From positions 124,001 to 188,000 of the forward strand of contig JBAOIH010000004.1 in assembly GCA_037045645.1 (NCBI GenBank): a DNA stretch of 64,000 nt. The letters run 5' to 3'. Source of the DNA: Nocardioides sp. (lineage in GTDB: Bacteria; Actinomycetota; Actinomycetes; Propionibacteriales; Nocardioidaceae). The notes beneath the pieces were generated by a model that saw only the letters and a program-made list of their open reading frames with translations, did no database searches and had not been told where the DNA came from. Position 1 is the stretch's first letter; each line of letters starts with the position of its first letter. Shown here piece by piece: positions 43,816 to 53,225 of the stretch. The position numbers and the translations under genes were made by a program.

Positions 43816-44367
43816 ATGACGGTCCACGGTCTGCTGCTCGCGGCCGGATCGGGGACCAGATACGGCGGCCCCAAGGCACTGGCCCGTGACCCCGACGGGT
43901 CGGCGTGGTTGCTGCGTTCGGTCGTCGCCCTCAAGCCTTGTGATGCGATCACCGTCGTGCTCGGTGCAGGAGCCGACGAGGCGGCGGCGATGCTGCCGAT
44001 GTCCGTACGCCGGGTGCTCGCGCGCGACTGGGTGGACGGCATGGCGGCATCGCTGAAGGCCGGCCTGGAATCCTTAGATGGCGAGACCGCCTGCCTGGTC
44101 TCCCTGGTCGACCTGCCCGACGTCGATGCGGCCGTGACCCAGCGGATGCTCAGAACGCCGATCACGGCCGCCACGCTGCGGAGGGCGACGTACGACGGCG
44201 TCCCCGGCCATCCCGTGCTCCTGGGCCGAGATCACTGGGCGGGCGTCATCGCGACGGCCCAGGGTGATCAGGGCGCGCGCGACTATCTACGCAGGCACGA
44301 TGAGCTGGTCGAGGAGATCGAATGCGGTGACCTCGCGACCGGAGCCGATCAGGACACGCCACACTGA
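43816..44367 (+). CDS. mocA: MocA-like molybdenum cofactor cytidylyltransferase
   Basis: This 183-aa NTP-transferase has the nucleotide-binding motif LLLAAGSGTRYGGPKAL and the metal-site region VSLVDLPDVD typical of the MobA/MocA family. MocA attaches CMP to molybdopterin, forming the MCD cofactor used by xanthine/CO dehydrogenase-type enzymes. The presence of coxSLM and coxDEF-like genes nearby makes the MocA assignment more likely than MobA, which would serve NarG instead. Confidence 0.78.
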   Translation: MTVHGLLLAAGSGTRYGGPKALARDPDGSAWLLRSVVALKPCDAITVVLGAGADEAAAMLPMSVRRVLARDWVDGMAASLKAGLESLDGETACLVSLVDLPDVDAAVTQRMLRTPITAATLRRATYDGVPGHPVLLGRDHWAGVIATAQGDQGARDYLRRHDELVEEIECGDLATGADQDTPH

Positions 44368-44372
44368 CGCAC

Positions 44373-45137
44373 GTGTCCTACCTCGACGAACTGTTCTCCC
44401 TGCGCGGCAAGCACGCCGTCGTCACCGGCGGCTCATCCGGCATCGGTGCCGCGGCCGCGGAGGCCTTGGGGCGCGCGGGCGCCAGCGTGCATGTGGTCGC
44501 CCGTGGCCAGGAAAACCTCGACGCGACAGTGGCGCACCTGACCGACCTGGGTGTCGAGGCGAGTGCCGCGTCGTACGACCTTGCCGACGCCGCGCAACTG
44601 GCGGAGCTGTGCGCCACCGACGATCTGCGACGAGCCGACATCCTGGTCAACTGCGCGGGCGTCAATCACCGACCGCGACTCGAAGACACCACCGAGCCCG
44701 CGATCCAGGAGACGCTCGACGTCAACCTGATGGCACCCCTGCGACTCGGGCAGGCTGCCGGCCCACGCATGGCTGAGCGCGGTTGGGGCCGGATCATCAA
44801 CGTGGGCTCACAACAGACGTGGAGCGCGTTCGGGAACTCTGGTGTCTATGGCGTGGCCAAGGCGGCTATTGGTGGACTCACGCGCTCTCAGGCCGAAGCG
44901 TGGTCGAGCCGAGGTGTGACCAGCAACGCTCTGATCCCCGGATTCGTGGTCACGCCGATGACTCAGGCCACGATCGCCGAGCCCGGCCGCGAAGAGGCGC
45001 TTGCCGAGCGCCATCTGGTCAAGCGCAACGGCGTCCCTGCCGACTTTGCCAGCGCGGTCATCTTCATCGCGGCCCCATCCTCGGGCTTCGTGACCGGTCA
45101 TCTCCTCGCGGTGGACGGCGGCTTCTCGGTGGCCTGA
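44373..45137 (+). CDS. Short-chain dehydrogenase/reductase
   Basis: This 254-aa SDR has TGGSSGIGAAAAEALG for NAD(P) binding, NCAG, and the active-site YGVAK with a catalytic serine in NVGSQQT. It starts with GTG five bases after the mocA stop and is likely in the same operon. The substrate is unknown; these enzymes oxidise or reduce alcohols and ketones. Confidence 0.86.
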   Translation: MSYLDELFSLRGKHAVVTGGSSGIGAAAAEALGRAGASVHVVARGQENLDATVAHLTDLGVEASAASYDLADAAQLAELCATDDLRRADILVNCAGVNHRPRLEDTTEPAIQETLDVNLMAPLRLGQAAGPRMAERGWGRIINVGSQQTWSAFGNSGVYGVAKAAIGGLTRSQAEAWSSRGVTSNALIPGFVVTPMTQATIAEPGREEALAERHLVKRNGVPADFASAVIFIAAPSSGFVTGHLLAVDGGFSVA

Positions 45138-45157
45138 CGGCACCTAGGGTGAGGGAC

Positions 45158-45439
45158 ATGTACGTCCTCGAACTCGCCTTCTCCGACAACCCGGCCCGCC
45201 TCGACGCCCGCCCCGCGCATCGGGAGTTGATGGCCGGGCTCAGGAGCGAGGGCAAGGTGCTGGCCGGGGGACCGTACGCCGACGACTCTGGCGCCTTGTT
45301 GATCTTCCTGACCGACGACGCGCGGGAGGCCCAGGCGTACGTCGAGAACGACCCCTACTACTCCACCCCGGGTGTCGAGGTTGTCTCGTTGAAGCCGTGG
45401 AACGCGGTCACGCGCCACGAGGCGATCGCCGAGTTATGA
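45158..45439 (+). CDS. YciI family protein
   Basis: The 93-aa protein is a YciI-like ferredoxin-fold protein: MYVLELAFSDNPARLDARPA, HRELMAGLRSEGKVLAGGPY with the conserved His, and FLTDDAREAQAYVENDPY. Members are small dimeric proteins, some with dehydrochlorinase-type activity; the role here is unknown. It lies between an SDR gene and coxD on the same strand. Confidence 0.85.
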   Translation: MYVLELAFSDNPARLDARPAHRELMAGLRSEGKVLAGGPYADDSGALLIFLTDDAREAQAYVENDPYYSTPGVEVVSLKPWNAVTRHEAIAEL

Positions 45440-45484
45440 GGCGAACCTACGGCCGACCAACACGCTGAGCCGTAGCCTGAACCC

Positions 45485-46360
45485 ATGTCGCTCACCTCGC
45501 CCGCCGACGTCGCCGACCTGCTGGGGTCGACCGGCTACCTCGCGGACGAGGCGCTTGCCACGGTCACCTACCTGGCGCTGCGGATGGAGCGCCCGCTGCT
45601 CTTGGAGGGCGAGCCCGGCACCGGCAAGACCGCGCTGGCCGAAGGACTGGCGCAAGCCCTCCGCCGACCGCTGATCCGGCTGCAGTGTTATGAGGGCATC
45701 GACGCCACCCAGGCACTCTACGACTGGGACTTCCCCCGGCAGATCCTGCACCTGCGCACGCTCGAAGCCGTGGGTGGCGAGGGGACCGTGGAGGAGACCG
45801 AGAAGAGCCTGTACGACGAACGCTTCCTGCTCGCTCGTCCGGTGCTGGCCGCACTACAGCACGACCGTGCGGTCCTGCTGATCGACGAGGTCGACCGGGC
45901 CGACGACGAGTTCGAGGCGTTCCTGTTGGAGGTGCTCTCGACCTACCAGGTGACCATCCCCGAGCTCGGCACGATCAAGGCCGCCGAGCCGCCGCTGGTC
46001 GTCCTCACCTCCAATCGCACCCGCGAACTCCACGACGCGTTGAAGCGGCGATGCCTCTATCACTGGATCGACCACCCGGGCCTGGACCGCGAGGTGGAGA
46101 TCGTCCGAAGTCGTGCGCCCGAGGTGAGCGAATCCCTGGCTCGCCAGGTGGTCGGTGTGGTGCAGCAACTGCGGGTGCGCGACGACCTGCTCAAGCCGCC
46201 CGGAGTCGCCGAGACCCTCGACTGGGCGCGGGCGCTGACCTATCTGGGCGCGGCCGACCTCGACCTCGAATCCGCCTCCGCGACCCTCGGCGCGCTGATC
46301 AAATATCGGGAGGACAGCGACCGGGTGAAGGCCGCCCTCGACCGAGTGCTGACCACCTGA
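45485..46360 (+). CDS. coxD: MoxR/CoxD-like AAA+ ATPase
   Basis: This 291-aa AAA+ ATPase has Walker A GEPGTGKT (residues 42-49), Walker B LLIDEVD (131-137) and sensor 1 LTSNRTREL. MoxR-type CoxD proteins act with a VWA-domain partner in maturation of the active site of molybdenum hydroxylases. The next gene, one base away, encodes exactly such a partner, and the target enzyme genes coxSLM are 6.4 kb downstream. Confidence 0.85.
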   Translation: MSLTSPADVADLLGSTGYLADEALATVTYLALRMERPLLLEGEPGTGKTALAEGLAQALRRPLIRLQCYEGIDATQALYDWDFPRQILHLRTLEAVGGEGTVEETEKSLYDERFLLARPVLAALQHDRAVLLIDEVDRADDEFEAFLLEVLSTYQVTIPELGTIKAAEPPLVVLTSNRTRELHDALKRRCLYHWIDHPGLDREVEIVRSRAPEVSESLARQVVGVVQQLRVRDDLLKPPGVAETLDWARALTYLGAADLDLESASATLGALIKYREDSDRVKAALDRVLTT

Positions 46361-46361
46361 C

Positions 46362-47489
46362 ATGGAATCGGTCGAGCCACGTCGAGACCCTGACGAGATC
46401 CTCCTCGGGTTCGCCGGCGCCCTGCGGTCCGCCGGGGTCGTGGTCACGGCAGATCGTGCGCACACCTTTCTGGAGGCAGCCTCGATCGTCGGCTTGGGCA
46501 GCCCGGACGACGTGCGGATAGCCGGGCGCGCCACGTTGTGCGCTTCGCCCGACGACCTGATCCGCTTCGACCAGGTCTTCGAGGCGTACTTCAACTCTCG
46601 CGACGGCCTGCCGCGCGCTCGACCGCGTACGCACACCCCCTCGCCCAGTGCCCTCACCCTTGGCGAGGACGAGGGCAGCGGCTCGGGTGAGACCGACGAC
46701 GACGTGATCCGAGCCCAGGCCTCGGCGGCCGAGGTGCTGCGCCAGCGTGACGTCGCCGCGATGGATGCGGCGGAGAAACAGCGACTCGCAGGTATGTTTG
46801 CGACTCTCAGTCTGAGGCCACCGAGCCGGCGTACGGCTCGCCACCAGCGTTGGCACCGCGGCGACGTCGACGCCACGCGTACGCTGCGCAACTCGTTGCG
46901 TCATCTCGGTGAGCCGGGCCGGATCGCCTGGCGGCGCCGTGGCAGGCGCCCGCGTCGGGTGGTGCTGTTGATCGACGTGAGCGGCTCGATGAGCGGGTAC
47001 GCCGATGCGCTGCTGCGCCTGGCCCACCGCTTCACCCAGTCGGCGCGTAGGACCGGCGGCGTGGTCGAGACCTTCACGATCGGCACCCGGTTGACCCACA
47101 TCACCCGCGCGTTGCGACTCCTCGATCCGGATCGTGCGATCGTCGCGGCAGGCGAGACCGTGCCCGACTGGTCGGGTGGCACCAGACTCGGGGAGACACT
47201 GCGCTTCTTCCTCGACCGGTGGGGTCAGCGCGGGATGGCGCGTGGATCGGTCGTGGTGGTCTTCAGCGACGGCTGGGAGCGCGGTGAACCAGACCTGCTG
47301 CGCGAGCAGATGGCACGCCTGCACCGCATCGCCCACCGCGTCGTGTGGGCCAATCCGCACCGCGGGAAGGCCGGGTACGAACCCATCCAGGCCGGCGTGA
47401 TCGCCGCGCTGCCCTTCTGCCACGAATTTGTGGCGGGGCACTCGCTGGCGACCTTCGCCGAGCTGGCGGACGTGATCGAGCGATCCTGA
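46362..47489 (+). CDS. coxE: VWA domain protein, CoxE-like
   Basis: The 375-aa protein has a variable N-terminal half and a C-terminal von Willebrand A domain with the MIDAS motif DVSGSMSG (Asp205, Ser207, Ser209), followed by GGTRLGETL and VFSDGWERGEP. CoxE works with CoxD as a chaperone pair for the CO dehydrogenase-type cofactor. It converges on gdhA with a six-base gap. Confidence 0.87.
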   Translation: MESVEPRRDPDEILLGFAGALRSAGVVVTADRAHTFLEAASIVGLGSPDDVRIAGRATLCASPDDLIRFDQVFEAYFNSRDGLPRARPRTHTPSPSALTLGEDEGSGSGETDDDVIRAQASAAEVLRQRDVAAMDAAEKQRLAGMFATLSLRPPSRRTARHQRWHRGDVDATRTLRNSLRHLGEPGRIAWRRRGRRPRRVVLLIDVSGSMSGYADALLRLAHRFTQSARRTGGVVETFTIGTRLTHITRALRLLDPDRAIVAAGETVPDWSGGTRLGETLRFFLDRWGQRGMARGSVVVVFSDGWERGEPDLLREQMARLHRIAHRVVWANPHRGKAGYEPIQAGVIAALPFCHEFVAGHSLATFAELADVIERS

Positions 47490-47495
47490 GTCGGC

Positions 47496-48845
47496 TCAGA
47501 TCACACCGAGCGCCACCATCGCGTCGGCCACCTTGATGTAGCCGGCGAGGTTGGCGCCCATCACATAGTTGCCCGGGTCGCCGTACTGTTCGGCCGTGGT
47601 CACGCACTGGGTGTGGATGCCGACCATGATCTCGTCGAGCTTGGCCTCGGTCTCCTCGAACGACCACGAGTCGCGCGACGCGTTCTGCTGCATTTCCAAA
47701 GCAGAGGTGGCGACTCCGCCCGCGTTGGAGGCCTTGCCCGGCGCGAAGAGCACGCCGGTGCTCTGGAAAGCCTTCACCGCGTCGGGCGTGCAGGGCATGT
47801 TGGCGCCCTCGGCTACCAGGCGTACGCCGTTGTCGATCAGGCGCTTGGCGTGCCCGCCGTCGAGTTCGTTCTGGGTCGCGCACGGGAGTGCGACGTCGCA
47901 GGGGACGTCCCAGATCGAGCCGTCGGTGACGTGGCGCGCGCCGGGGCGCGCGTCTGCGTACGCACTCAGGCGCTCGCGGCGCACCTCCTTGATGTCCTTG
48001 AGCAGTTCGAGGTCGATGCCCTTTTCGTCCACGATGTAGCCGCCGGAGTCGCTGCATGCGATCACGGTGCCGCCGAGTTGGTGCACCTTCTCGACGGCAT
48101 AGATCGCGACGTTGCCCGCGCCGGAGACGACGACCTTCTTGCCCTCGAACGAGTCTCCGGTGGTCGCGAGCATCTCGCGGGCGAAGAAGACGGTGCCGTA
48201 GCCGGTGGCCTCGGTGCGTACGAGCGACCCGCCCCAGGCGACTCCCTTGCCGGTCAGCACGCCGGCCTCGTACGAGTTCGTGATCCGCTTGTACTGCCCG
48301 AAGAGATAGCCCAGTTCGCGACCGCCGACGCCGATGTCACCGGCCGGGACGTCGGTGTATTCACCGATGTGGCGGTAGAGCTCGGTCATGAAGGATTGAC
48401 AGAACGCCATGATCTCGCGGTCGCTGCGGCCCTTGGGGTCGAAGTCGGAGCCGCCCTTGCCGCCGCCGATGGGCATCCCGGTCAGGGCGTTCTTATACAC
48501 CTGCTCGAAGCCGAGGAATTTTATGATCGACAGGTTGACGCTGGGATGGAACCGCAGGCCGCCCTTGTAGGGGCCGAGCGCTGAGTTGAACTCGACGCGG
48601 TAGCCCCGGTTGATCTGCACCTCGCCGGTGTCGGTAACCCACGGCACCCGGAAGATGATCTGTCGCTCCGGCTCGCACATCCGCTTCAGCACCGACCACT
48701 GCGCGTACTCGGGCCGCTCGCCGGCGATCGGGGTCAGACTCAGCATCACCTCGTAGACGGCCTGGTGGAACTCTGGCTCGCCGGCGTTGCGCTCGAGCAC
48801 GATCTCGAAGAGGGGCTGGAGTTTGGGGTGCAGTGCGTCGAACAT
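47496..48845 (-). CDS. gdhA: NADP-specific glutamate dehydrogenase
   Basis: This 449-aa enzyme forms glutamate from 2-oxoglutarate and ammonia. It has GGGKGGSDFDPKGRSD with the catalytic lysine, and the Rossmann segment VVVSGAGNVAIYAVEKV. The start chosen is ATG 48845 (MFDALHPKLQPLFEIV); an in-frame GTG at 48869 is less like the family. It is not functionally tied to the cox genes that surround it and diverges from the xdhC-like gene. Confidence 0.95.
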   Translation of the reverse strand: MFDALHPKLQPLFEIVLERNAGEPEFHQAVYEVMLSLTPIAGERPEYAQWSVLKRMCEPERQIIFRVPWVTDTGEVQINRGYRVEFNSALGPYKGGLRFHPSVNLSIIKFLGFEQVYKNALTGMPIGGGKGGSDFDPKGRSDREIMAFCQSFMTELYRHIGEYTDVPAGDIGVGGRELGYLFGQYKRITNSYEAGVLTGKGVAWGGSLVRTEATGYGTVFFAREMLATTGDSFEGKKVVVSGAGNVAIYAVEKVHQLGGTVIACSDSGGYIVDEKGIDLELLKDIKEVRRERLSAYADARPGARHVTDGSIWDVPCDVALPCATQNELDGGHAKRLIDNGVRLVAEGANMPCTPDAVKAFQSTGVLFAPGKASNAGGVATSALEMQQNASRDSWSFEETEAKLDEIMVGIHTQCVTTAEQYGDPGNYVMGANLAGYIKVADAMVALGVI

Positions 48846-48931
48846 GGGGGGCACCTTGCCATGGTTCACTGCTGGCCTGACCCGGCGCCCCTACAGTGGA
48901 CATCTCACATGACGCTGGGGCAGGAGGACCT

Positions 48932-50101
48932 GTGCGCGAAGTGTTGGACGACTTGCTCACCTGGTGGGAGGCCGGCGAGACCGTCGGTCTCGGCACCGTG
49001 GTTGCCACTTTTCAGTCCGCGCCGCGGCCCCCCGGAGCCTCGATGATCGTCGGTCCGAGCGGTGAGGCCGTCGGCTCGGTGAGTGGTGGCTGCGTCGAAG
49101 GCGCGGTCTATGAGTTGGGTGAGTCGGTCGTGGCCTCGGGTGTCCCCGAGTTGGTGCGCTATGGGGTCTCGGACGAGGACGCGTTCTCGGTCGGGCTCAC
49201 CTGCGGTGGGATTCTCGACGTCTACGTGGAGAAGGTGAATCGCAAGACCTTCCCTGGATTGGGCGAGGTCGCGGCTGACATCGCGGCCGGTCGCCCGGTC
49301 GCCGTCGCGACCGTGGTCGTGCACCCGGATCCTGCCTGGCTGGGACGGCGGATGATCTGTCGCCCCGACGAGGTGGTGCCCCACGTACGCACGGGTCCTG
49401 ACGAAGCCCAGCCGACTCGCCCCGGCATCTCGGGGTCGATCGGTTCGGAGCGTGCTGACCATGCCGTCCACGACGACGCCCTCGGGTTGCTGGCCGCGGG
49501 ACATCACGCGACCTTGGAGTACGGCCCCGACGGCGAGCGCCGCGGCGAGGGGATGCGGGTCTTCGTGTGGGCGTTCGCGCCCAAGCCGCGGATGCTGGTC
49601 TTCGGCGCTATCGACTTCGCGGCGGCCGTCGCGCGGGTCGGGGCGTTCCTCGGCTATCACGTCACCGTCTGCGATGCCCGCCCGATCTTTGCCACGACGT
49701 CACGCTTCCCGGAGGCCGACGAGGTTGTCGTCGACTGGCCGCACCGCTATCTGGCCGCCGAGCGTGATGCCGGTCGGCTCGACGCGCGCACGGTGATCAC
49801 CGTGCTCACCCACGACCCCAAGTTCGATGTGCCGCTCTTGGAGGTGGCGCTGCGTCTGCCCGCCGTGGGGTATATCGGCGCGATGGGCTCTCGCAAGACA
49901 CATGACGACCGACTCGCGCGACTGCGCGAGGTGGGGGTCACCGACGACGAGATCGCGCGGATGTCGTCTCCGATCGGGCTCGACCTGGGCGCTCGTACGC
50001 CCGAGGAGACCGCGGTGTCGATCGCGGCCGAGATCATCCAGTTGCAGTGGGGTGGCTCTGGTGACCGCCTCGGCGACCGCGAGGGCCGCATCCACGCGTG
50101 A
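48932..50101 (+). CDS. XdhC/CoxF-like molybdenum cofactor sulfuration/insertion protein
   Basis: The 389-aa protein joins an N-terminal XdhC_CoxI domain (PRPPGASMIVGPSGEAVGSV and SGGCVEGAVYEL) to a C-terminal Rossmann-like XdhC_C domain (YIGAMGSRKTHDDRLARLRE). XdhC proteins bind molybdenum cofactor, protect it during sulfuration and insert it into xanthine or CO dehydrogenase-type enzymes. GTG 48932 follows AGGAGGA. Its stop codon lies directly at the start of the 60-bp repeat array. Confidence 0.88.
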   Translation: MREVLDDLLTWWEAGETVGLGTVVATFQSAPRPPGASMIVGPSGEAVGSVSGGCVEGAVYELGESVVASGVPELVRYGVSDEDAFSVGLTCGGILDVYVEKVNRKTFPGLGEVAADIAAGRPVAVATVVVHPDPAWLGRRMICRPDEVVPHVRTGPDEAQPTRPGISGSIGSERADHAVHDDALGLLAAGHHATLEYGPDGERRGEGMRVFVWAFAPKPRMLVFGAIDFAAAVARVGAFLGYHVTVCDARPIFATTSRFPEADEVVVDWPHRYLAAERDAGRLDARTVITVLTHDPKFDVPLLEVALRLPAVGYIGAMGSRKTHDDRLARLREVGVTDDEIARMSSPIGLDLGARTPEETAVSIAAEIIQLQWGGSGDRLGDREGRIHA

Positions 50102-50325
50102 TCACCGGTGGTTGAGGAGGCCGCGTAGCGGCCGTCTCGAAACCCTGCGTCGGTGGAGCGGTCACCGGTGGTTGAGGAGGCCGCGCAGCGGCCGTCTCGA
50201 AACCCTGCGTCGGTGGAGCGGTCACCGGTGGTTGAGGAGGCCGCGCAGCGGCCGTCTCGAAACCCTGCGTCGGTGGAGCGGTCACCGGTGGTTGAGGAGG
50301 CCGCGCAGCGGCCGTCTCGAAACCA
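50102..50325. repeat. 60-bp tandem array of palindromic repeats (four units)
   Basis: Four units start at 50102, 50162, 50222 and 50282 with an exact 60-base period; the units differ by only one or two bases, and the last is cut at about 50325. Each consists of the interspersed repeat (GGTGGTTGAGGAGGCCGC...GCGGCCGTCTCGAAACC) plus a constant CTGCGTCGGTGGAGCGGTCA spacer. The array lies between two convergent genes, where its hairpins could act as a bidirectional terminator. Confidence 0.92.
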
Positions 50326-50327
50326 CG

Positions 50328-51206
50328 TCACGCCGGACGCATACTCCGCGCCCGTGCATGCCCGGGGGCCATCGCCCACCGCACCGTCGTCGTCGACAGC
50401 GACCCCACGGCTCGTACGGGCGCGTCGACGACACCCGGCCACGCGGGCAGCGCGAGTTCGGTGCGCACCCACGGGGGCAGCAGCGTGATCGCGCCGCCCA
50501 TCAGGGACCAGTACGCCGGACGTGCCGCCCACGGCAGATCAGGGTGCTTGACCAGGAAGCCGATCGCGTCCCGCGCGGCATCGGTGCCGCGCAACTCGGG
50601 ACCGTACGCCGCCAGCGTCCCCTTCAGTTCCTCCAGCGTGGTCGGCGGATCGAGCACCCCGATCCGGCGCGCGACCCGGGCGGTCTGGCCGACGTACTCA
50701 TCCTGCTGAGCGCGCGTGAGCCGGCGCGCGCCGAATGCGCGATGGGCCGTGAGGAAAGAGTCGATCTCGGCGGCGTGAACCCAGCCGAGCAGGTGTGGAT
50801 CGTTGGCGGCGTACGCCGTGCCGTCCGGCATCGTGCCGGTGACCGACTCGTGAACGTGACGCACCGCGTCGATCACCTGCTCGGCATGACGCTCGGTCCC
50901 GAAGGTCGTGGTCGCGATGTAGTAGGAGATCTTCGCCAGTCGACCCCACATGTCGCCTCGGTAGCCCGAGTGGTCGGCGACGCCCTGCATCGCCGCGGGA
51001 TGCAGGGACTGCAGCATGATCGCGCGGATCCCGCCGATGAACATCGACGCGTCCCCGTGCACCCAGCCGATGGGGGAGTCCGCCTCGAACCAGCGGGGCC
51101 CCTGGGCGCCATGCACCACCTCGCGGCGCCGATCGGCATCCGGTCCGGCGACACGTCGCAACAACTCGGTCCCGAGCCGCTCCTGCACCGCATCGAGCAA
51201 GGTCAT
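50328..51206 (-). CDS. MpaB-type (DUF2236) oxygenase family protein
   Basis: This 292-aa protein is a DUF2236/MpaB member: it has WVHGDASMFIGGIRAIMLQS and LHPAAMQGVADHSGYRGDMW, typical of the family whose latex-clearing relatives bind heme b. Many actinobacterial paralogues exist with unknown substrates. It diverges from the GAF regulator at 51300 and ends three bases before the 60-bp repeat array. Confidence 0.85.
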   Translation of the reverse strand: MTLLDAVQERLGTELLRRVAGPDADRRREVVHGAQGPRWFEADSPIGWVHGDASMFIGGIRAIMLQSLHPAAMQGVADHSGYRGDMWGRLAKISYYIATTTFGTERHAEQVIDAVRHVHESVTGTMPDGTAYAANDPHLLGWVHAAEIDSFLTAHRAFGARRLTRAQQDEYVGQTARVARRIGVLDPPTTLEELKGTLAAYGPELRGTDAARDAIGFLVKHPDLPWAARPAYWSLMGGAITLLPPWVRTELALPAWPGVVDAPVRAVGSLSTTTVRWAMAPGHARARSMRPA

Positions 51207-51299
51207 CTCGTGAGCCTAGCCCGCGGATTGCGGGACAACTTCTGCACGATTGCCGGGCGCGGGCTACGGTGAGCCGCATTACGTGAGGTCTGGGGGAAC

Positions 51300-52541
51300 A
51301 TGAACACACCCGCCGAGTTGTCCGACCGCCGTCGTCGAATGGTCGAGGCCTGGACCGCGTTCGTCGAGAACGGTGACGCGGTCGAGGAGCGGGTGCGTCC
51401 GGAGATCTGGAGAAGTTGGCAACGGTCGAGTGCTGCGGAACTCGACCACGAGATCAGCCACGCGCCGCTCGACGACGAGAGTGAGACGCGCGCCTATTTC
51501 GAGTCCAGCCCCTTGCAGGTGGCGATCGAACGCGTCGAGGCCGAGTTGCGGCGTACGGCCGAGGACGGCGACCTCGTCCTGGCTGTCACCGACGAACAGA
51601 CCCGGATCCTGTGGACCTACGGCGGTCGCGTGATGCGACGCAAGGCCGAGTCGGTCAACTTCGTGGCCGGTGGGCGCTGGGACGAGGGGTCGGTCGGCAC
51701 GAACGCGCTCAACCTCGCGCTGCGCCACGGCAACCCGTCGATGGTCTTCAGCGCCGAGCACTATGCCCCGATCGTGCACAACTGGGTGTGTTGGGCCGCG
51801 CCCGTGCACGACCCCGCGACCGGGCGCCAACTCGGCGTGATCGACCTGTCGACGATGTGGGAGCGCACCCACCCGATCGGCTTGGCCACGGCGCGCGTAC
51901 TGGCCCGTCTGATCGAGACCGCGCTGCCGCATTCGCGGCTGGCGTACGACGACCCGTCGCCAGCGGCGACCCATGGCCCCGGTCTGTCGCTGACCCTGCT
52001 CGGCACCGCCGAGGCCTTCCTCGACGGCCAGCGGCTGCTGCTCAACCGGCGCCAGACCGAGATCCTCGCCTTGCTCGCGCTCAGTCCGAACGGGTTGTCG
52101 CTGGAGCATCTGCACGCGCATCTCTACGGCGATGAACCTGTCACCGTCTCCACGTTGAAGGCCGAGGTCTCACACCTACGCGCGGCGCTCTCGGGTCAGT
52201 TGTCGTCTCGGCCCTACCGCCTGACCATGCCGGTCCGCACCGACATCGACGAGGTGCTCCGCCTGCTGCGCCGCGGTGAAGTGGCGGCAGCGGTGTCGGT
52301 CTACGGCGGCGACCTGCTGCCCGGGACGAACTCGCCACGGTTGACCGAGCTGGCCGAATACGTCGCGGTAGCCGTACGCGAGGCGCTGCTCGCGTCGCCG
52401 GACTCGGCGGCGGTGCTGCACTACGCGGAGATCGCGCCGTACGACACCGAGGTCGTCGAGGCGGCCCTGCGCGCGCTGGGGGAGTCCCCCCACCCCGACA
52501 AGGCCCTGCTGAAGGGAAAGTTGGCCGCGGCCCAGCGGTGA
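51300..52541 (+). CDS. GAF domain transcriptional regulator with C-terminal winged helix
   Basis: The 413-aa protein resembles the sensor part of AcoR-type activators: an N-terminal region PEIWRSWQRSSA, then a GAF domain around residues 75-215 (DLVLAVTDEQTRILWTYGG, EGSVGTNALNLAL, NWVCWAAPVHDPATG). In place of the AAA+ domain, a winged-helix/SARP-like region follows (LLNRRQTEILALLALSPNGL). It sits directly upstream of coxSLM and is the natural candidate regulator of that operon, probably sensing a small molecule through GAF. Confidence 0.82.
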   Translation: MNTPAELSDRRRRMVEAWTAFVENGDAVEERVRPEIWRSWQRSSAAELDHEISHAPLDDESETRAYFESSPLQVAIERVEAELRRTAEDGDLVLAVTDEQTRILWTYGGRVMRRKAESVNFVAGGRWDEGSVGTNALNLALRHGNPSMVFSAEHYAPIVHNWVCWAAPVHDPATGRQLGVIDLSTMWERTHPIGLATARVLARLIETALPHSRLAYDDPSPAATHGPGLSLTLLGTAEAFLDGQRLLLNRRQTEILALLALSPNGLSLEHLHAHLYGDEPVTVSTLKAEVSHLRAALSGQLSSRPYRLTMPVRTDIDEVLRLLRRGEVAAAVSVYGGDLLPGTNSPRLTELAEYVAVAVREALLASPDSAAVLHYAEIAPYDTEVVEAALRALGESPHPDKALLKGKLAAAQR

Positions 52542-52581
52542 GGGTGGAGAGTCACCGGCTGCCCGGTGAGTTTCACGGTTA

Positions 52582-52601
52582 GTAACCAAGGCATTGGTTA
52601 C
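52582..52601. promoter_or_regulatory. 20-bp palindrome, probable operator upstream of coxS
   Basis: GTAACCAA-GGCA-TTGGTTAC is perfectly symmetric over 8-bp arms and overlaps GGTTAGTAACC just upstream. It is AT-richer than its surroundings and resembles a dimeric repressor operator. It lies 160 bases before coxS. Confidence 0.5.
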
Positions 52602-52611
52602 ACACCATGAG

Positions 52612-52633
52612 AGTCCCCGGCCAGCCGGGGACT
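52612..52633 (+). terminator. Hairpin after the GAF regulator gene
   Basis: AGTCCCCGG-CCAG-CCGGGGACT is a perfect 9-bp stem with a 4-base loop, no T tail. Placed between the regulator stop codon and the coxS promoter region. Confidence 0.6.
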
Positions 52634-52705
52634 CCAACGGTTCCGTAGACGTGTCGGTTCTCGCCAACCCATCACCAACCGGCCGGCCGTACGTTCGACG
52701 CTTAG

Positions 52706-52719
52706 GTGACCTGGGTCAC
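52706..52719. promoter_or_regulatory. 14-bp palindrome GTGACC-TG-GGTCAC before coxS
   Basis: Perfect 6-bp arms, 42 bases before the coxS start. It could be an operator for the GAF regulator or an unlinked factor. Confidence 0.4.
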
Positions 52720-52760
52720 ACCAGGATGCTCGGACGACCGCGACCAAGGAGAGCAAACCG

Positions 52761-53221
<461 letters not shown>

Positions 53222-53225
<4 letters not shown>

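Noticed and set aside
50102..50325. Possible CRISPR array
   Set aside because: Both repeat and spacer are constant between units, and no cas genes are in the window.
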